Assembly: GCA_008107755.1 (NCBI GenBank) | Contig: VIRH01000103.1 | Span: forward strand, 1 to 64,000 | Direction: 5' to 3' | Origin: Rhodobacterales bacterium | GTDB taxonomy: Bacteria; Pseudomonadota; Alphaproteobacteria; Rhizobiales; Stappiaceae | DNA: 64,000 nt | Shown: positions 16,406-25,427 of the stretch, one piece after another | Layout of the letters: each line of letters opens with the position of its first letter | Position numbering within the stretch: the stretch's first letter is position 1 | Translations under genes and position numbers: made by a program | Notes under the pieces: model-generated | What the model saw: only the letters and a program-made list of their open reading frames with translations | What the model was told of the DNA's origin: nothing | The model's database searches: none

Positions 16406-18285
16406 TTCGCCGCCCCGGACGTGCGTGCAAGCTCTTCGTCATACCACCAGATCGTCGGGAACCCGGTGCTGTATTCCGGCATCTTTTCCGGATGGGAAAA
16501 TCTGTTCCAGCGCGCGGTGCGGGTCTCGTCGGAATAGAACTGGGGCACAACATAGTGGTTCCACAGCAGGACCCGGTCGAGCGCATGGGTCGCCGCGACC
16601 AGCGTTTCACGATCCTTGGCGAAGATGACCTTGTCGATCAGGTGGTCGATCGCCGGGTTCTTGATGCCGGCGTAGTTTGCCGAACTCGGGTTGTCAGCCG
16701 ATTCCGATCCCCAGTACTCGCGCTGCTCGTTACCGGGCGACAGGGACTGGCCGATAGCGAGAACCATCGTGTCGAAATCGCGGCTGCGCAGCCGGTTGAC
16801 GAACTGGGAGGTATCAACGAGGCGAAGCTCCGGCTTGATGCCGATGCTCTCCAGGTTCTTGGAATAGGGAAGCAGCGCGCGCTCGCTCGCCTTGTCGCGG
16901 TACAGGAACTCGATGCTGAGCTGCTCGCCGGTCTTGGCATTGACCATCTTGCGGTCCCTGAGTTCGTAGCCGGCCTTTTCAAGCAGCTTGACGGCCTCGC
17001 GCAGGTTGTTGCGGACGTTGCGCGGGTTGCCGCCCACCGGGTTCTTGTATTCCTGCGTGAAGACCTCAGGCGGCACCTGGTCCCTGACTTCCTCCAGGAT
17101 CTCCAGCTCCTTGCCTTCCGGCAGGCCGGACGAGGCCAGTTCCGTTCCTGCGAAATAGGAATTCACCCGCTTGAGGAGGTTTGCAGAGACGATCTCGTTG
17201 GTCGTCTCGAAATCATAGGCATAGTTCAGCGCCAGACGAAGATTCGGGTCCTGGAACTTCTCCCGGCGCAGGTTCAGGAAGAAGCCCTGCATCACGCCGC
17301 TGGAGTGATCCGGGAAAATCTCCTTGACGACACGGCCATCCTCGATGGCCGGGAAGTTGTAACGCTTTGCCCACTGGCTGGAACTGCGCTCAACGTGGAA
17401 ATCGTACTGGTCGCCTTTGAAGGCCTCGAACTGGACCGCGCCATCGAGGAACGAAATATACTGGATCTCGTCGAAATTCTCCGTGCCGACACGCAGGGGC
17501 ACATCCTTGCCCCAATAGTCCTCGACGCGTTTGTAATTGACCTGCCGATTGGGAGAGAAGCTTTCGATCCTGTAGGGTCCGGAGCCGAGCGGCGGCTCGA
17601 GCGTGGACCTGGAGATATCCCTCTTTTCGCCCTTGTCGTTGGTGCCCTCCCACCAGTGTTTGGGAAGGACGGTAAGCTGACCCATGATCTTGGGCAGTTC
17701 CCGGTTGTCGGTGGCGTCAAACTCGAAGCGCACGACGCCGTCGCCCATGTCAGTCGCCGAGGTCACGTTCTGATAGTAGAACTTGCGCTGCGGATCGAGT
17801 TCGATGGCCTTTTCGAAGGACCAGATGACATCTTCGGCCGTGACAGGCTCGCCATCATGCCATTTCGCCTTCGGATTGAGCCGGTATTCCACCCAGGAGA
17901 AATCATCCGGAAACCGGACGGCCTCGGCCAGAAGGCCATATTGCGCGCTGATATCTTCTTCGTCGAGCGAAGGCTCCATCAGGCTCTCGTAGATGTTCAG
18001 AATACCCGGCGCGATATTCCCTTTCTGGGCGAGGAAGTTGAAGGTGTCGAACCCGCCATTGCTGGACAGGCGAACAGTGCCGCCCTTTGGGGCATCCGGA
18101 TTGACGTAGTCGAAATGCGTCACGTCGGGACCGTATTTCGGCGTTCCGTTGAGGGCGGCAGCGTGATGCCATTCGGGTTCGTCCGCGGCGGCCGGTCCTG
18201 CCACGGCCAGGGCGGTCACGGACATCGCGCCGGCAAGCACGGCACCCGCGGCGGTTTTTCTCCAAGCACTCCAGCTGAACGCCAT
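16402..18285 (-). CDS. yejA: Extracellular solute-binding protein, YejA type, Sec-exported
   Basis: First gene of the yej-type operon; 627 aa, family-5 peptide-binding protein. I choose ATG 18285 because GGAG lies 6 nt upstream; a TTG two codons earlier is in frame. A Sec signal peptide (AAGAVLAGAMSVTALAVAG) is cleaved near AAA-DE. Conserved elements include HFDYVNPDAPKGGTVRL, VTAEDVIWSFEKA, PLGSGPYRIES and LRREKFQDPNLRLALNYAYDFE. It delivers peptides to YejBEF. The C-terminus overlaps the next binding-protein gene. Confidence 0.94.
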   Translation of the reverse strand: MAFSWSAWRKTAAGAVLAGAMSVTALAVAGPAAADEPEWHHAAALNGTPKYGPDVTHFDYVNPDAPKGGTVRLSSNGGFDTFNFLAQKGNIAPGILNIYESLMEPSLDEEDISAQYGLLAEAVRFPDDFSWVEYRLNPKAKWHDGEPVTAEDVIWSFEKAIELDPQRKFYYQNVTSATDMGDGVVRFEFDATDNRELPKIMGQLTVLPKHWWEGTNDKGEKRDISRSTLEPPLGSGPYRIESFSPNRQVNYKRVEDYWGKDVPLRVGTENFDEIQYISFLDGAVQFEAFKGDQYDFHVERSSSQWAKRYNFPAIEDGRVVKEIFPDHSSGVMQGFFLNLRREKFQDPNLRLALNYAYDFETTNEIVSANLLKRVNSYFAGTELASSGLPEGKELEILEEVRDQVPPEVFTQEYKNPVGGNPRNVRNNLREAVKLLEKAGYELRDRKMVNAKTGEQLSIEFLYRDKASERALLPYSKNLESIGIKPELRLVDTSQFVNRLRSRDFDTMVLAIGQSLSPGNEQREYWGSESADNPSSANYAGIKNPAIDHLIDKVIFAKDRETLVAATHALDRVLLWNHYVVPQFYSDETRTARWNRFSHPEKMPEYSTGFPTIWWYDEELARTSGAAK

Positions 18286-18409
18286 AGGCAACTCCGTCCC
18301 TTTCGTATTCCGAACAGTCCGCGAACCGGATGGATCCGGGCGGATATTCCAAACAGTTTAGGGATGGGGCCGCCTCGCGTCACCCGCTGGTTGCCTAAAT
18401 GACATAAAT

Positions 18410-19846
18410 TTAACCTGCCTGAGGCAGGCCTTCGTCCGGAAGATCGTTCGTTTTCGGCCGGGAGCGGGCCTTTTGGGCATACATGCGACCGTCTGCAACG
18501 CGCAGCAGATCATCGATCGTGGAGGCATCTCCGGGGTAACTGGCGCTGCCGAAGCTCGCGTTCACATCGATACGCGCACCCGCCACCTCGAAGACCATGG
18601 ACACGCGATCGGACAGGCGCTTCAGGAAGGTATCCTTTTCCTGGCGCCGCATGTTGCCCGGCGTGAGGACGATGAACTCGTCCCCCCCAACCCGGGCGAC
18701 CGTATCGCTTTGCCGGACCTGGCCCAGCAGCCTCTGGCCAACCTCGATCAGAAGCCTGTCACCGACCGAGTGTCCATGCGTGTCGTTGATCGGCTTGAAG
18801 GCATCGAGATCAACGTAGAAGATCTCGAAGCCGACGCCGGAGCGATCACACAAGGCGGCAAGCTGGAGCATGCGCTCTTCAAGGAGGCGGCGATTGGCAA
18901 GACCCGTCAGGGGATCGTGCAGGGCCATTGAGCGCACCTTGTAGACCTCATGGATGAGCAGGAAGGTCATCGCGCCGAATACAAGCGAGATCACGCTGCC
19001 GACAAGCTGCGTGATCCAGACGTTCCTGCCCGTTACCGACCAGCCGTTCTGCGGATATCCCAGCAGCTCCCAGTCCAGACCGCCCGGCAGGTGAAGCGGG
19101 ACGGTGACCGCGTCCTTGCCGTCAAGGATCTGGTTGCCGAAGACGTAGCGCTCTCCAGGCCCGTCGGCCTTCCTGTTGTACACCGTGATCAGCGTCTCCT
19201 TGAGTGCGTCCGCGATCCCGGCAGATGCCATGACGCTGTCGATGTCGAGGATGAGGCTTGCAGTGCCCCAGTAGCTGCGTTCCCGAAGGGGCTGCCCCGG
19301 CGTGGCGGCGGGGAAGACAGGCACTCTGACCAGCAGCCCGGTGCCGCCCTGGACGACCGACCGCGGACCATCGATCACGACTTCCCGGGTCTCCATGGCC
19401 TTTCTGACGGCAGGCCACTGCGATGCGTTCGTCCGGTAATCCAGCCCCAGCGCCGACTTGTTCGGCTCCAGCGGATAGACCCCGCGAACGACGTTGCCCG
19501 GCGCAAGGCTGATGGAGCGAATGGAGGGGTTCTCCTCCATCAGGTCGACGGCGATCGTGCGATAGTCTTCCGGGTCGAAAGGCCTGTCGTCGAACTGGCC
19601 GACGTAGGCCCGGATGCCCGCCCCGTGGGCGACCGTGCTGTTGAACTCTCCCTCGAGCCGGGCCCGCGCTTCGGACAGAATGGCGGTCACTGCGCGCTTG
19701 TGCTGGAGAACGCGTTCGCGGCTCACCAGGTCGCCGACATGGGTGGTGATGGCAATTCCGGCGAGGAAACAGACAATCGCGGCCACGGACGCAACAAGCG
19801 TTCCATGTGACTTAAAGAAAGCACTTCGCGACAGTCCAATGCCCAT
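18410..19846 (-). CDS. Membrane CHASE-GGDEF diguanylate cyclase
   Basis: A 478-aa protein predicted to synthesise c-di-GMP in response to a periplasmic signal. TM1 is at about 17-37, a CHASE sensory domain spans about 60-250 (SIRSISLAPGNVVRGVYPLEPN, LGLDYRTN), TM2 is near 275-300 (LVGSVISLVFGAMTFLLIHEV) and the GGDEF domain follows. Metal-binding Asp is in YVDLDAFKPIND, the active site is RVGGDEF and an inhibitory I-site RQSD lies the canonical distance upstream. The C-terminal 15 residues are Pro/Gly-rich. It lies between the cytochrome c gene and the yej operon, all minus strand, but is separated from cytochrome c by a terminator. Confidence 0.94.
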   Translation of the reverse strand: MGIGLSRSAFFKSHGTLVASVAAIVCFLAGIAITTHVGDLVSRERVLQHKRAVTAILSEARARLEGEFNSTVAHGAGIRAYVGQFDDRPFDPEDYRTIAVDLMEENPSIRSISLAPGNVVRGVYPLEPNKSALGLDYRTNASQWPAVRKAMETREVVIDGPRSVVQGGTGLLVRVPVFPAATPGQPLRERSYWGTASLILDIDSVMASAGIADALKETLITVYNRKADGPGERYVFGNQILDGKDAVTVPLHLPGGLDWELLGYPQNGWSVTGRNVWITQLVGSVISLVFGAMTFLLIHEVYKVRSMALHDPLTGLANRRLLEERMLQLAALCDRSGVGFEIFYVDLDAFKPINDTHGHSVGDRLLIEVGQRLLGQVRQSDTVARVGGDEFIVLTPGNMRRQEKDTFLKRLSDRVSMVFEVAGARIDVNASFGSASYPGDASTIDDLLRVADGRMYAQKARSRPKTNDLPDEGLPQAG

Positions 19847-19924
19847 TCGGTCCTTGCCCGACCCATAGCCGATTGCAAAATACTACGTAACGTAAGATTT
19901 GTTAAATTTTCGAATATTCGGAAA

Positions 19925-19955
19925 CAAAAAAAGCCGGGACAAAAGTCCCGGCTTT
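19925..19955 (-). terminator. Intrinsic terminator of the cytochrome c gene
   Basis: On the minus strand AAGCCGGGAC-TTTT-GTCCCGGCTT forms a perfect 10-bp stem followed by a run of T (19925-19930). It lies 31 nt after the cytochrome c stop and separates that gene from the diguanylate cyclase downstream. Confidence 0.9.
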
Positions 19956-19985
19956 CATTGGCTTGAAAGGCAGTGGCCCTGAGGT

Positions 19986-20828
19986 TTACTCAGCCGCTGG
20001 CTGCTGCTCGTCCGTCGTCTCCGGCTGCGCGTCGGCCGGCTGATCCGTGCTTTCTGATGCCTCGTCCGCAGCAGGCGCTTCGTCAGTCGCCCCTTCGGCC
20101 GCCGGCGCCGGCTCAGTTCCTTCAGACTGTACGGCTGCAGGCTGCTCGGTTGCGGGTTCAGCGGCTGCAGGCTGGTCGGTCGCTGATTGCTCCGCAGCCG
20201 GTTGCTCGGCCGCAGCGCCCTCATCGCCGCTTCCGGCCGCTTCTTCGGCCGGCGCCTCGGCGCTTTCAGCAGCCGGCTGGACGTCGGGCAGCGGAACAGG
20301 GTTGTCAGACTGCTCACGCAGATAAGCGATGATGTCGGCGCGGTCCTCAGGCTTGCGAAGACCCGCAAAGCCCATGCTGGTGCCGTCGACATATTTCTTC
20401 GGAGCTTCAAGGAAGTGATCGAGTTCCTCGAAGGTCCAGGCTTCGTGCTCTTCGCCGAAGGCCTTCATGCCGGAAGAATAGCTGAAGTCGCCGACGCCGG
20501 CCGGGTGACGTCCGACGACACCATAAAGATGTGGGCCGACCTTGTTGGCGCCGCCCTTGTCGAAGGTGTGGCAGGCCGCGCATTTCTTGGCGACATTGGC
20601 ACCGTTCTCCGCCGAGGCCTCGATCAGACGCTCGGAGATCGGCACAACCTGCGGCTCGGCCTCGACTTCCGACGTGGAATCCTCTGCCGACGCGACGACG
20701 ATTTCGTAGCCCGGTTTGCCCGGAATGGTCGGATGGAAGATGATATCGGAGACAATACCGACACCCATAGTCAGAATAAGGACCATCAACACCGCCCCAG
20801 CGGCCTTGTTCAGCGTGAACGAATCCAT
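19986..20828 (-). CDS. Membrane-anchored c-type cytochrome with long acidic tail
   Basis: Class I cytochrome c of 280 aa. An uncleaved N-terminal anchor (GAVLMVLILTMGVGIV, about 11-26) places the heme domain in the periplasm, as in CycM/cytochrome c552. The heme site is CAACH at 83-87 and the likely axial Met is in GTSMGFAGL at about 148-156. From about residue 175 to the end, the protein is almost entirely Ala, Glu, Pro, Gln, Ser and Thr, an unusual low-complexity tail of roughly 105 residues. Start ATG 20828 is preferred (GGAGAG just upstream) over the ATG seven codons earlier. Divergent from kdsB. Confidence 0.92.
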   Translation of the reverse strand: MDSFTLNKAAGAVLMVLILTMGVGIVSDIIFHPTIPGKPGYEIVVASAEDSTSEVEAEPQVVPISERLIEASAENGANVAKKCAACHTFDKGGANKVGPHLYGVVGRHPAGVGDFSYSSGMKAFGEEHEAWTFEELDHFLEAPKKYVDGTSMGFAGLRKPEDRADIIAYLREQSDNPVPLPDVQPAAESAEAPAEEAAGSGDEGAAAEQPAAEQSATDQPAAAEPATEQPAAVQSEGTEPAPAAEGATDEAPAADEASESTDQPADAQPETTDEQQPAAE

Positions 20829-20896
20829 TCTCTCCGGCTCCAAGCTCATACGCGTCCGGGCCCGCTGCGAACGACAGCAAGCCCCATCAGCTTTTC

Positions 20897-20922
20897 AAAA
20901 TTTGCCGGAACCTACAAATTTT
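20897..20922. promoter_or_regulatory. AT-rich perfect dyad between cytochrome c and kdsB
   Basis: AAAATTTG-N10-CAAATTTT has perfect 8-bp arms. It lies 68 bp upstream of the cytochrome c start and directly abuts the probable -35 box of kdsB. Geometry suggests a dimeric regulator site; the regulator is unknown. Confidence 0.5.
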
Positions 20923-20950
20923 TTGACCTTGCTGTCCATAGCTTTAAAAG
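20923..20950 (+). promoter_or_regulatory. Probable kdsB promoter
   Basis: TTGACC (20923-20928), a 16-bp spacer and TAAAAG (20945-20950) resemble a housekeeping sigma-70 promoter about 67 bp upstream of the kdsB start. Confidence 0.45.
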
Positions 20951-21016
20951 GGCATCTGATACGACAAACGGACGCGGCGGGTATTTTGAAGACATTTTCC
21001 GAACCGGTCCTGCCTG

Positions 21017-21760
21017 ATGGAGAACCTTTTGACTGCTGCCCTCGTCCTGATTCCGTCCCGTCTCGCAGCGACCCGCCTGCCGGACAAGCCATTGGCGGAT
21101 ATTTGCGGAAAACCGATGATCGTGCGGGTGATGGAACAGGCCCTGAACGCGGATATCGGCCCTGTCACGGTTGCCTGTGACGACCAGACCATTGCAGATG
21201 CCGTGCGCGATCATGGCGGCAAGGCGGTCATGACGCGGCCGGACCACGTTTCCGGCTCCGACCGGATCTTCGAAGCCGCCGAGCTGGTGGATCCGGAACG
21301 AAAATTCGACATCATCCTCAATGTTCAGGGTGATGTTCCCCTGATCGCGCCGGAATCGATTCGCGCCGCGTTCAGCCCCCTTTCCATTCCGGAGGTCTCC
21401 ATCGGCACGATCGCGACGGAACTCGATCCCGCCTATCGCGACGACCAGACCTTCGTCAAGGCGGTGATCACGCCCAATGGCCAGGGCCATTACCGGGCAC
21501 TTTATTTCACCAGGGCGACCGCGCCGAGCGGCGACGGCCCGCTGCATCATCACATCGGCATCTATGCCTATCGGCGCAGCGCTCTCGACCGGTTCGTCCA
21601 GTTGTCGCCCTCGCCGCTCGAAATGCGCGAGAAGCTCGAACAGTTGCGCGCGCTCGAGGCCGGGATGAGGATCGACGTCTCGATCATCGACGGCGCACCG
21701 ATGGATGTGAACACGCCCGAAGACCTGGAGCGCGCGCGCAAGGCGTACCAGACACAATAA
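21017..21760 (+). CDS. kdsB: 3-deoxy-manno-octulosonate cytidylyltransferase (KdsB)
   Basis: Activates Kdo as CMP-Kdo for lipopolysaccharide inner core synthesis in the cytoplasm. The 247-aa product has the CMP-sugar synthetase nucleotide motif IPSRLAATRLPDKPLADI at about 11-28, the NVQGDVPLI metal/substrate motif, and HHHIGIYAYRR and SPLEMREKLEQLRALE, all typical of KdsB. Followed 38 nt later by pheA in the same direction. Its presence confirms a Gram-negative with Kdo-containing LPS. Confidence 0.97.
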   Translation: MENLLTAALVLIPSRLAATRLPDKPLADICGKPMIVRVMEQALNADIGPVTVACDDQTIADAVRDHGGKAVMTRPDHVSGSDRIFEAAELVDPERKFDIILNVQGDVPLIAPESIRAAFSPLSIPEVSIGTIATELDPAYRDDQTFVKAVITPNGQGHYRALYFTRATAPSGDGPLHHHIGIYAYRRSALDRFVQLSPSPLEMREKLEQLRALEAGMRIDVSIIDGAPMDVNTPEDLERARKAYQTQ

Positions 21761-21798
21761 CCCGCAGGACAACCGGCTCGCGGCCGGCGGAAAGACAG

Positions 21799-22689
21799 AT
21801 GACAGACAGAAAAAAGATCGTATTCCAGGGAGAAACCGGGGCCAATTCGCACATGGCCTGCCGGAGCGTCTATCCCGATTATGAAGCCATTCCCTGCGCG
21901 ACCTTCGAAGACTGCTTTTCCGCCATGTCGGAGGGCTCAGCCGACCTCGCCATGATCCCGATCGAGAATTCGGTCGCGGGCCGGGTTGCCGACATCCATC
22001 ACCTCCTGCCGAAATCGGACCTTCACATCATCGGCGAGTACTTCATGCCGATCCGTTTCCAGCTCATGGCCCCCAGGGGCGCCACCGTCGAGGGGCTGAA
22101 GAAGGTCCAGAGCCACATCCACGCGCTTGGACAGTGCCGCAACGTGATCCGCGAACTCGGCCTGACGGCCGTCGTCGGCGGCGACACGGCTGGTTCCGCA
22201 CGCCAGATCGCCGAACTGGGTGATCCGTCAGTTGCCGCGCTTGCTCCGGAAATGGCCGCCGAGATCTACGGGCTGGACATCCTGCGCCGGGATGTGGAGG
22301 ATGCGGCCCACAACACGACCCGTTTCGTGATCCTGTCGCGGGACAAGATGGAGGCGGCCCACAACGGCCAGCCGGTCATCTCCACCTTCATCTTTCGCGT
22401 GCGCAACGTGCCGGCTGCCCTCTACAAGGCGCTCGGCGGATTTGCCACGAACGGCGTCAATATGACAAAACTGGAATCCTACCAGCTTGAGGGCCAGTTC
22501 TTCGCCTCGATGTTCTATGCGGATGTCGAGGGACACCCGGAGGACCCGTCTGTCGCCCTCGCCCTTGAGGAGCTGGCCTTTTTCTGCGCGGAACTCAATG
22601 TTCTCGGCGTTTACCGCGCAAGTCCCTTCAGGGAAAAGATCAAGGAACCTGAAGCCAATCGTGCGCTGAGACCGAACCCGAATTCCTGA
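21799..22689 (+). CDS. pheA: Prephenate dehydratase
   Basis: Converts prephenate to phenylpyruvate in phenylalanine biosynthesis. The 296-aa protein is the monofunctional type without chorismate mutase: a periplasmic-binding-fold PDT domain (FQGETGANSHMA near the N-terminus, IPIENSVAGRV, and NTTRFVIL containing the catalytic TRF), then an ACT regulatory domain (residues about 195-275) for feedback by phenylalanine. In the ACT domain LESYQ replaces the frequent ESRP motif. Downstream of kdsB, upstream of a PfkB-type kinase. Confidence 0.96.
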   Translation: MTDRKKIVFQGETGANSHMACRSVYPDYEAIPCATFEDCFSAMSEGSADLAMIPIENSVAGRVADIHHLLPKSDLHIIGEYFMPIRFQLMAPRGATVEGLKKVQSHIHALGQCRNVIRELGLTAVVGGDTAGSARQIAELGDPSVAALAPEMAAEIYGLDILRRDVEDAAHNTTRFVILSRDKMEAAHNGQPVISTFIFRVRNVPAALYKALGGFATNGVNMTKLESYQLEGQFFASMFYADVEGHPEDPSVALALEELAFFCAELNVLGVYRASPFREKIKEPEANRALRPNPNS

Positions 22690-22723
22690 AGCCCTCGATT
22701 AGGGACGAAGCCAGAGGAACCAT

Positions 22724-23725
22724 ATGACCGACATCAGATTTGATGCCCTTTGCATCGGCAATGCCATTTGCGACGTATTTTCGCATGTCGAAGAGGATTT
22801 CCTCGTCAACGAAAGCCTGATCAAGGGCTCGATGCGCCTGATCGACACGGATGAAGCCGTCCGGCTTTTCGAGAAGATGGGACAGACGGTCCGTATTTCC
22901 GGCGGCAGCGCGGGCAACACGGCCGCGGGCATCGCCTCGCTGGGTGGAAAGCCGGCCTATTTCGGCAAGGTCGCCGACGACGAACTGGGCGACAGCTATT
23001 CCCACGACATGAACGGCACCGGTGTCTATTTCAACACGCCGCGCCTGCGCGAATGGAAACCGACCGCCCGCTCGATGATCCTGATCACGCCGGACGGCGA
23101 GCGCACGATGAACACCTATCTTGGCGCCTGCACCGAATTCACGCCGGCGGATGTCGATGAAGAAGTCGTGGCGGCATCGGCCGTGACCTACATGGAAGGC
23201 TACCTGTGGGACCCGGAAGAGGCCAAGAAGGCGTTCGTGAAGGCCGCGGAAATCGCCCACCAGCATGGCCGCAAGGTCGGGCTGACGCTGTCCGATTCCT
23301 TCTGTGTCGATCGCTACCGCAGCGAATTCAAGTCGCTGCTCTCCGACAAGGTCGTCGACCTTCTGTTTGCCAACGAGCACGAGCTGAAATCCCTCTACGA
23401 GACGTCCGATCTGGATACGGCGGTCGCGGCCGCGAAGGAGGCCGGCACGCTGACCGCCCTGACGCTCGGTGAAGACGGCGCGATGGTCATCAACGGCGAC
23501 GACACTATCAAGGTCGCGGCCAAGCCGGTCGACAATGTCGTCGACCTGACGGGCGCCGGCGATCTCTTCGCCTCCGGCTTCCTGTTCGGACTTGCACGCG
23601 GCTACAGCCACGCAGATGCCGCAGAGCTTGGCTGCCTGTGCGCTTCCAGCGTGATCAGTCATGTGGGCGCTCGCGCGGAACGCCCCTTGAAGAACACCGC
23701 GGCCCAGAACGGCTTCGACGTCTGA
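22724..23725 (+). CDS. PfkB-family carbohydrate/adenosine kinase
   Basis: A 333-aa ribokinase-fold kinase. N-terminal substrate motif SGGSAGNTAAGIASLGGKPAYFGKV region (about 64-88) and the C-terminal PfkB signature with catalytic Asp in LTGAGDLFASGFLFG are both intact. Rhizobial proteins of this type are annotated as adenosine kinases or sugar kinases; specificity cannot be read here. It is the last gene of the kdsB-pheA-kinase run and ends just before a hairpin shared with the convergent gpmA. Confidence 0.9.
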   Translation: MTDIRFDALCIGNAICDVFSHVEEDFLVNESLIKGSMRLIDTDEAVRLFEKMGQTVRISGGSAGNTAAGIASLGGKPAYFGKVADDELGDSYSHDMNGTGVYFNTPRLREWKPTARSMILITPDGERTMNTYLGACTEFTPADVDEEVVAASAVTYMEGYLWDPEEAKKAFVKAAEIAHQHGRKVGLTLSDSFCVDRYRSEFKSLLSDKVVDLLFANEHELKSLYETSDLDTAVAAAKEAGTLTALTLGEDGAMVINGDDTIKVAAKPVDNVVDLTGAGDLFASGFLFGLARGYSHADAAELGCLCASSVISHVGARAERPLKNTAAQNGFDV

Positions 23726-23730
23726 TCCGA

Positions 23731-23760
23731 AAAGAAAAAGGGCGGCCACCGGCCGCCCTT
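23731..23760 (-). terminator. Intrinsic terminator of gpmA (hairpin shared with convergent gene)
   Basis: AAGGGCGGCC-ACC-GGCCGCCCTT is a perfect 10-bp stem. On the minus strand it is followed by TTTTCTTTT, so it is a strong terminator for gpmA. On the plus strand it lies 12 nt past the PfkB kinase stop and could also serve that gene, though the U-run is short. Confidence 0.85.
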
Positions 23761-23810
23761 GATCTGTTCAGAGGTCCCCGGCTGCGCCCAAGACCCTCAT
23801 ATCCACCCGG

Positions 23811-24431
23811 TCAGTCCGCCAGGTCCTGCACGCTGGCGATGCTGCCGTCCTCATTGAGGCGGTAGACGATCGGCGTGCCGGTTCCCAGTTCCCGTTTCAG
23901 GATCTCTTCCGGGCTCAGGCCTTCCAGCGCCATGATCAAGGAGCGCAGGGAGTTGCCATGGGCAGCCACAATGGTGCGCTTGCCGGCGAGCACCCGCGGC
24001 AGGATTTCCGACTGGTAGTATGGCAGAACCCGCTCGGCGGTCATCTTCAGGCTTTCGCCTCCCGGAGGCGGCACGTCGAAGGATCGACGCCAGATGTGGA
24101 CCTGCTCCTCGCCGAACTGCTCGCGCGCCTCGTCCTTGTTCATGCCCGTCAGATCGCCATAGTCGCGTTCGTTCAGCGCCTGGTCCTTCAAGGTCTCCAG
24201 ACCGGTCTGGCCCAGTTCCTCGAGGATGATGTCGAGGGTCTTCTGCGCACGCTGCAGCACGGACGTGAAGGCCAGGTCGAAGGTCAGCTTCAGGTCGCGG
24301 AGTTGCTCGCCGGCCTTATGCGCCTCGGCGACGCCCTGCTCGGTCAGGCCGGGATCCTTCCAGCCCGTGAACAGGTTTTTCAGATTCCATTCGCTCTGTC
24401 CGTGACGGACAAGCACTAGAAGGCGCTCCAT
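23811..24431 (-). CDS. gpmA: 2,3-bisphosphoglycerate-dependent phosphoglycerate mutase
   Basis: Glycolysis/gluconeogenesis enzyme interconverting 3- and 2-phosphoglycerate. The 206-aa product carries the phosphohistidine motif [10 protein letters not shown] (His near residue 9), [14 protein letters not shown] and the second histidine in [11 protein letters not shown]. It is slightly shorter than E. coli GpmA, as in rhizobia. Gene order dapB-gpmA on the minus strand, 34 nt apart, suggests an operon. Confidence 0.95.
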   Translation of the reverse strand: MERLLVLVRHGQSEWNLKNLFTGWKDPGLTEQGVAEAHKAGEQLRDLKLTFDLAFTSVLQRAQKTLDIILEELGQTGLETLKDQALNERDYGDLTGMNKDEAREQFGEEQVHIWRRSFDVPPPGGESLKMTAERVLPYYQSEILPRVLAGKRTIVAAHGNSLRSLIMALEGLSPEEILKRELGTGTPIVYRLNEDGSIASVQDLAD

Positions 24432-24465
24432 ACCGTTCTCCTTCGGCTCACATGCCGATCTTCAG

Positions 24466-25278
24466 TTAATCATTCAGGCCGAGCACGTCGGCCATGGAAT
24501 AGAACCCCGGCTTCTGGTCGAAGCCCCAAAGGGCCGCCTTGACCGCGCCGCGGGCAAACAATTGCCGGTCCGCCGCCCGGTGGGTCAGCTCGATGCGTTC
24601 GCCTTCGCCGGCGAATATCACCGAATGCTCGCCGATCACCGATCCGCCGCGCAGGGTGGCAAACCCGATGTCGCCGGTGCGACGCGGGTCCATGATGCCA
24701 TCGCGCGAGCGCACGGAATGAGCCTGAAGGTCGATCCCCCGCCCTTCGGCGGCGGCTTCGCCAAGAAGAAGCGCCGTGCCGGAGGGCGCATCGACCTTGT
24801 GCTTGTGGTGCATCTCCAGCACCTCGATGTCGAATTCCGCATCAAGGGCGGCTGCGGCGCGGCGCACGAGACTGGCGAGCAGATTGACTCCGAGGCTCAT
24901 GTTGCCGGACTTGATAATCCGGGCATGGCGGGAGGCCGCCTTCAGCGGCTCATCCTCCTCCTCACCCCAACCGGTCGTCCCGATGACATGGACGATCCGT
25001 GCCTGGGCGGCGAGTTCGGCGAACCAGAGACTTGCGCTCGGGGCGGTAAAATCGAGAACGCCGTCGGCCTTGGAAAACGCCGTCAGAGGATCGTCGGTAA
25101 TCGGAATATCAAGCTTGCCGGTGCCGGCCAGTTCGCCGACGTCCTGCCCCAGAAACTGCGAGCCCTCGCGCTCGATCCCGGCAACCACGTCCGCGCCCGG
25201 CATTTCCGTGACGGCCCGGGTGAGCGCACGGCCCATCCTGCCTCCTGCACCGACAACGACCAAGCGCATCTGACCCAT
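24466..25278 (-). CDS. dapB: 4-hydroxy-tetrahydrodipicolinate reductase (DapB)
   Basis: Lysine/diaminopimelate pathway enzyme in the cytoplasm. The 270-aa protein begins [19 protein letters not shown], with the NAD(P)H-binding GAGGRMG, and contains the catalytic segment [15 protein letters not shown]. The start at 25278 has AGAGG about 8 nt upstream; an ATG three codons later is possible. The longer open frame upstream overlaps the pnp terminator and is not part of the gene. Confidence 0.96.
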   Translation of the reverse strand: MGQMRLVVVGAGGRMGRALTRAVTEMPGADVVAGIEREGSQFLGQDVGELAGTGKLDIPITDDPLTAFSKADGVLDFTAPSASLWFAELAAQARIVHVIGTTGWGEEEDEPLKAASRHARIIKSGNMSLGVNLLASLVRRAAAALDAEFDIEVLEMHHKHKVDAPSGTALLLGEAAAEGRGIDLQAHSVRSRDGIMDPRRTGDIGFATLRGGSVIGEHSVIFAGEGERIELTHRAADRQLFARGAVKAALWGFDQKPGFYSMADVLGLND

Positions 25279-25375
25279 ACCCGTACCTCTTGCAACTATT
25301 GCCAGCGGTATAGCAGGTTCGCCCGGCGTGGCAAACGCCTGATGGCTACTCCTGCACCCAGCTTCTGCAAAACAG

Positions 25376-25400
25376 AAACGGGAGCCAAAGGGCTCCCGTT
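25376..25400 (-). terminator. Intrinsic terminator of pnp
   Basis: AACGGGAGCC and GGCTCCCGTT form a perfect 10-bp stem with a 4-nt loop, followed on the minus strand by TTTCTGTTTT. It lies 27 nt after the pnp stop codon and ends the translation-factor block. Confidence 0.88.
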
Positions 25401-25427
25401 CCAAGTTCTCTTATCCGAATGAGGCCG

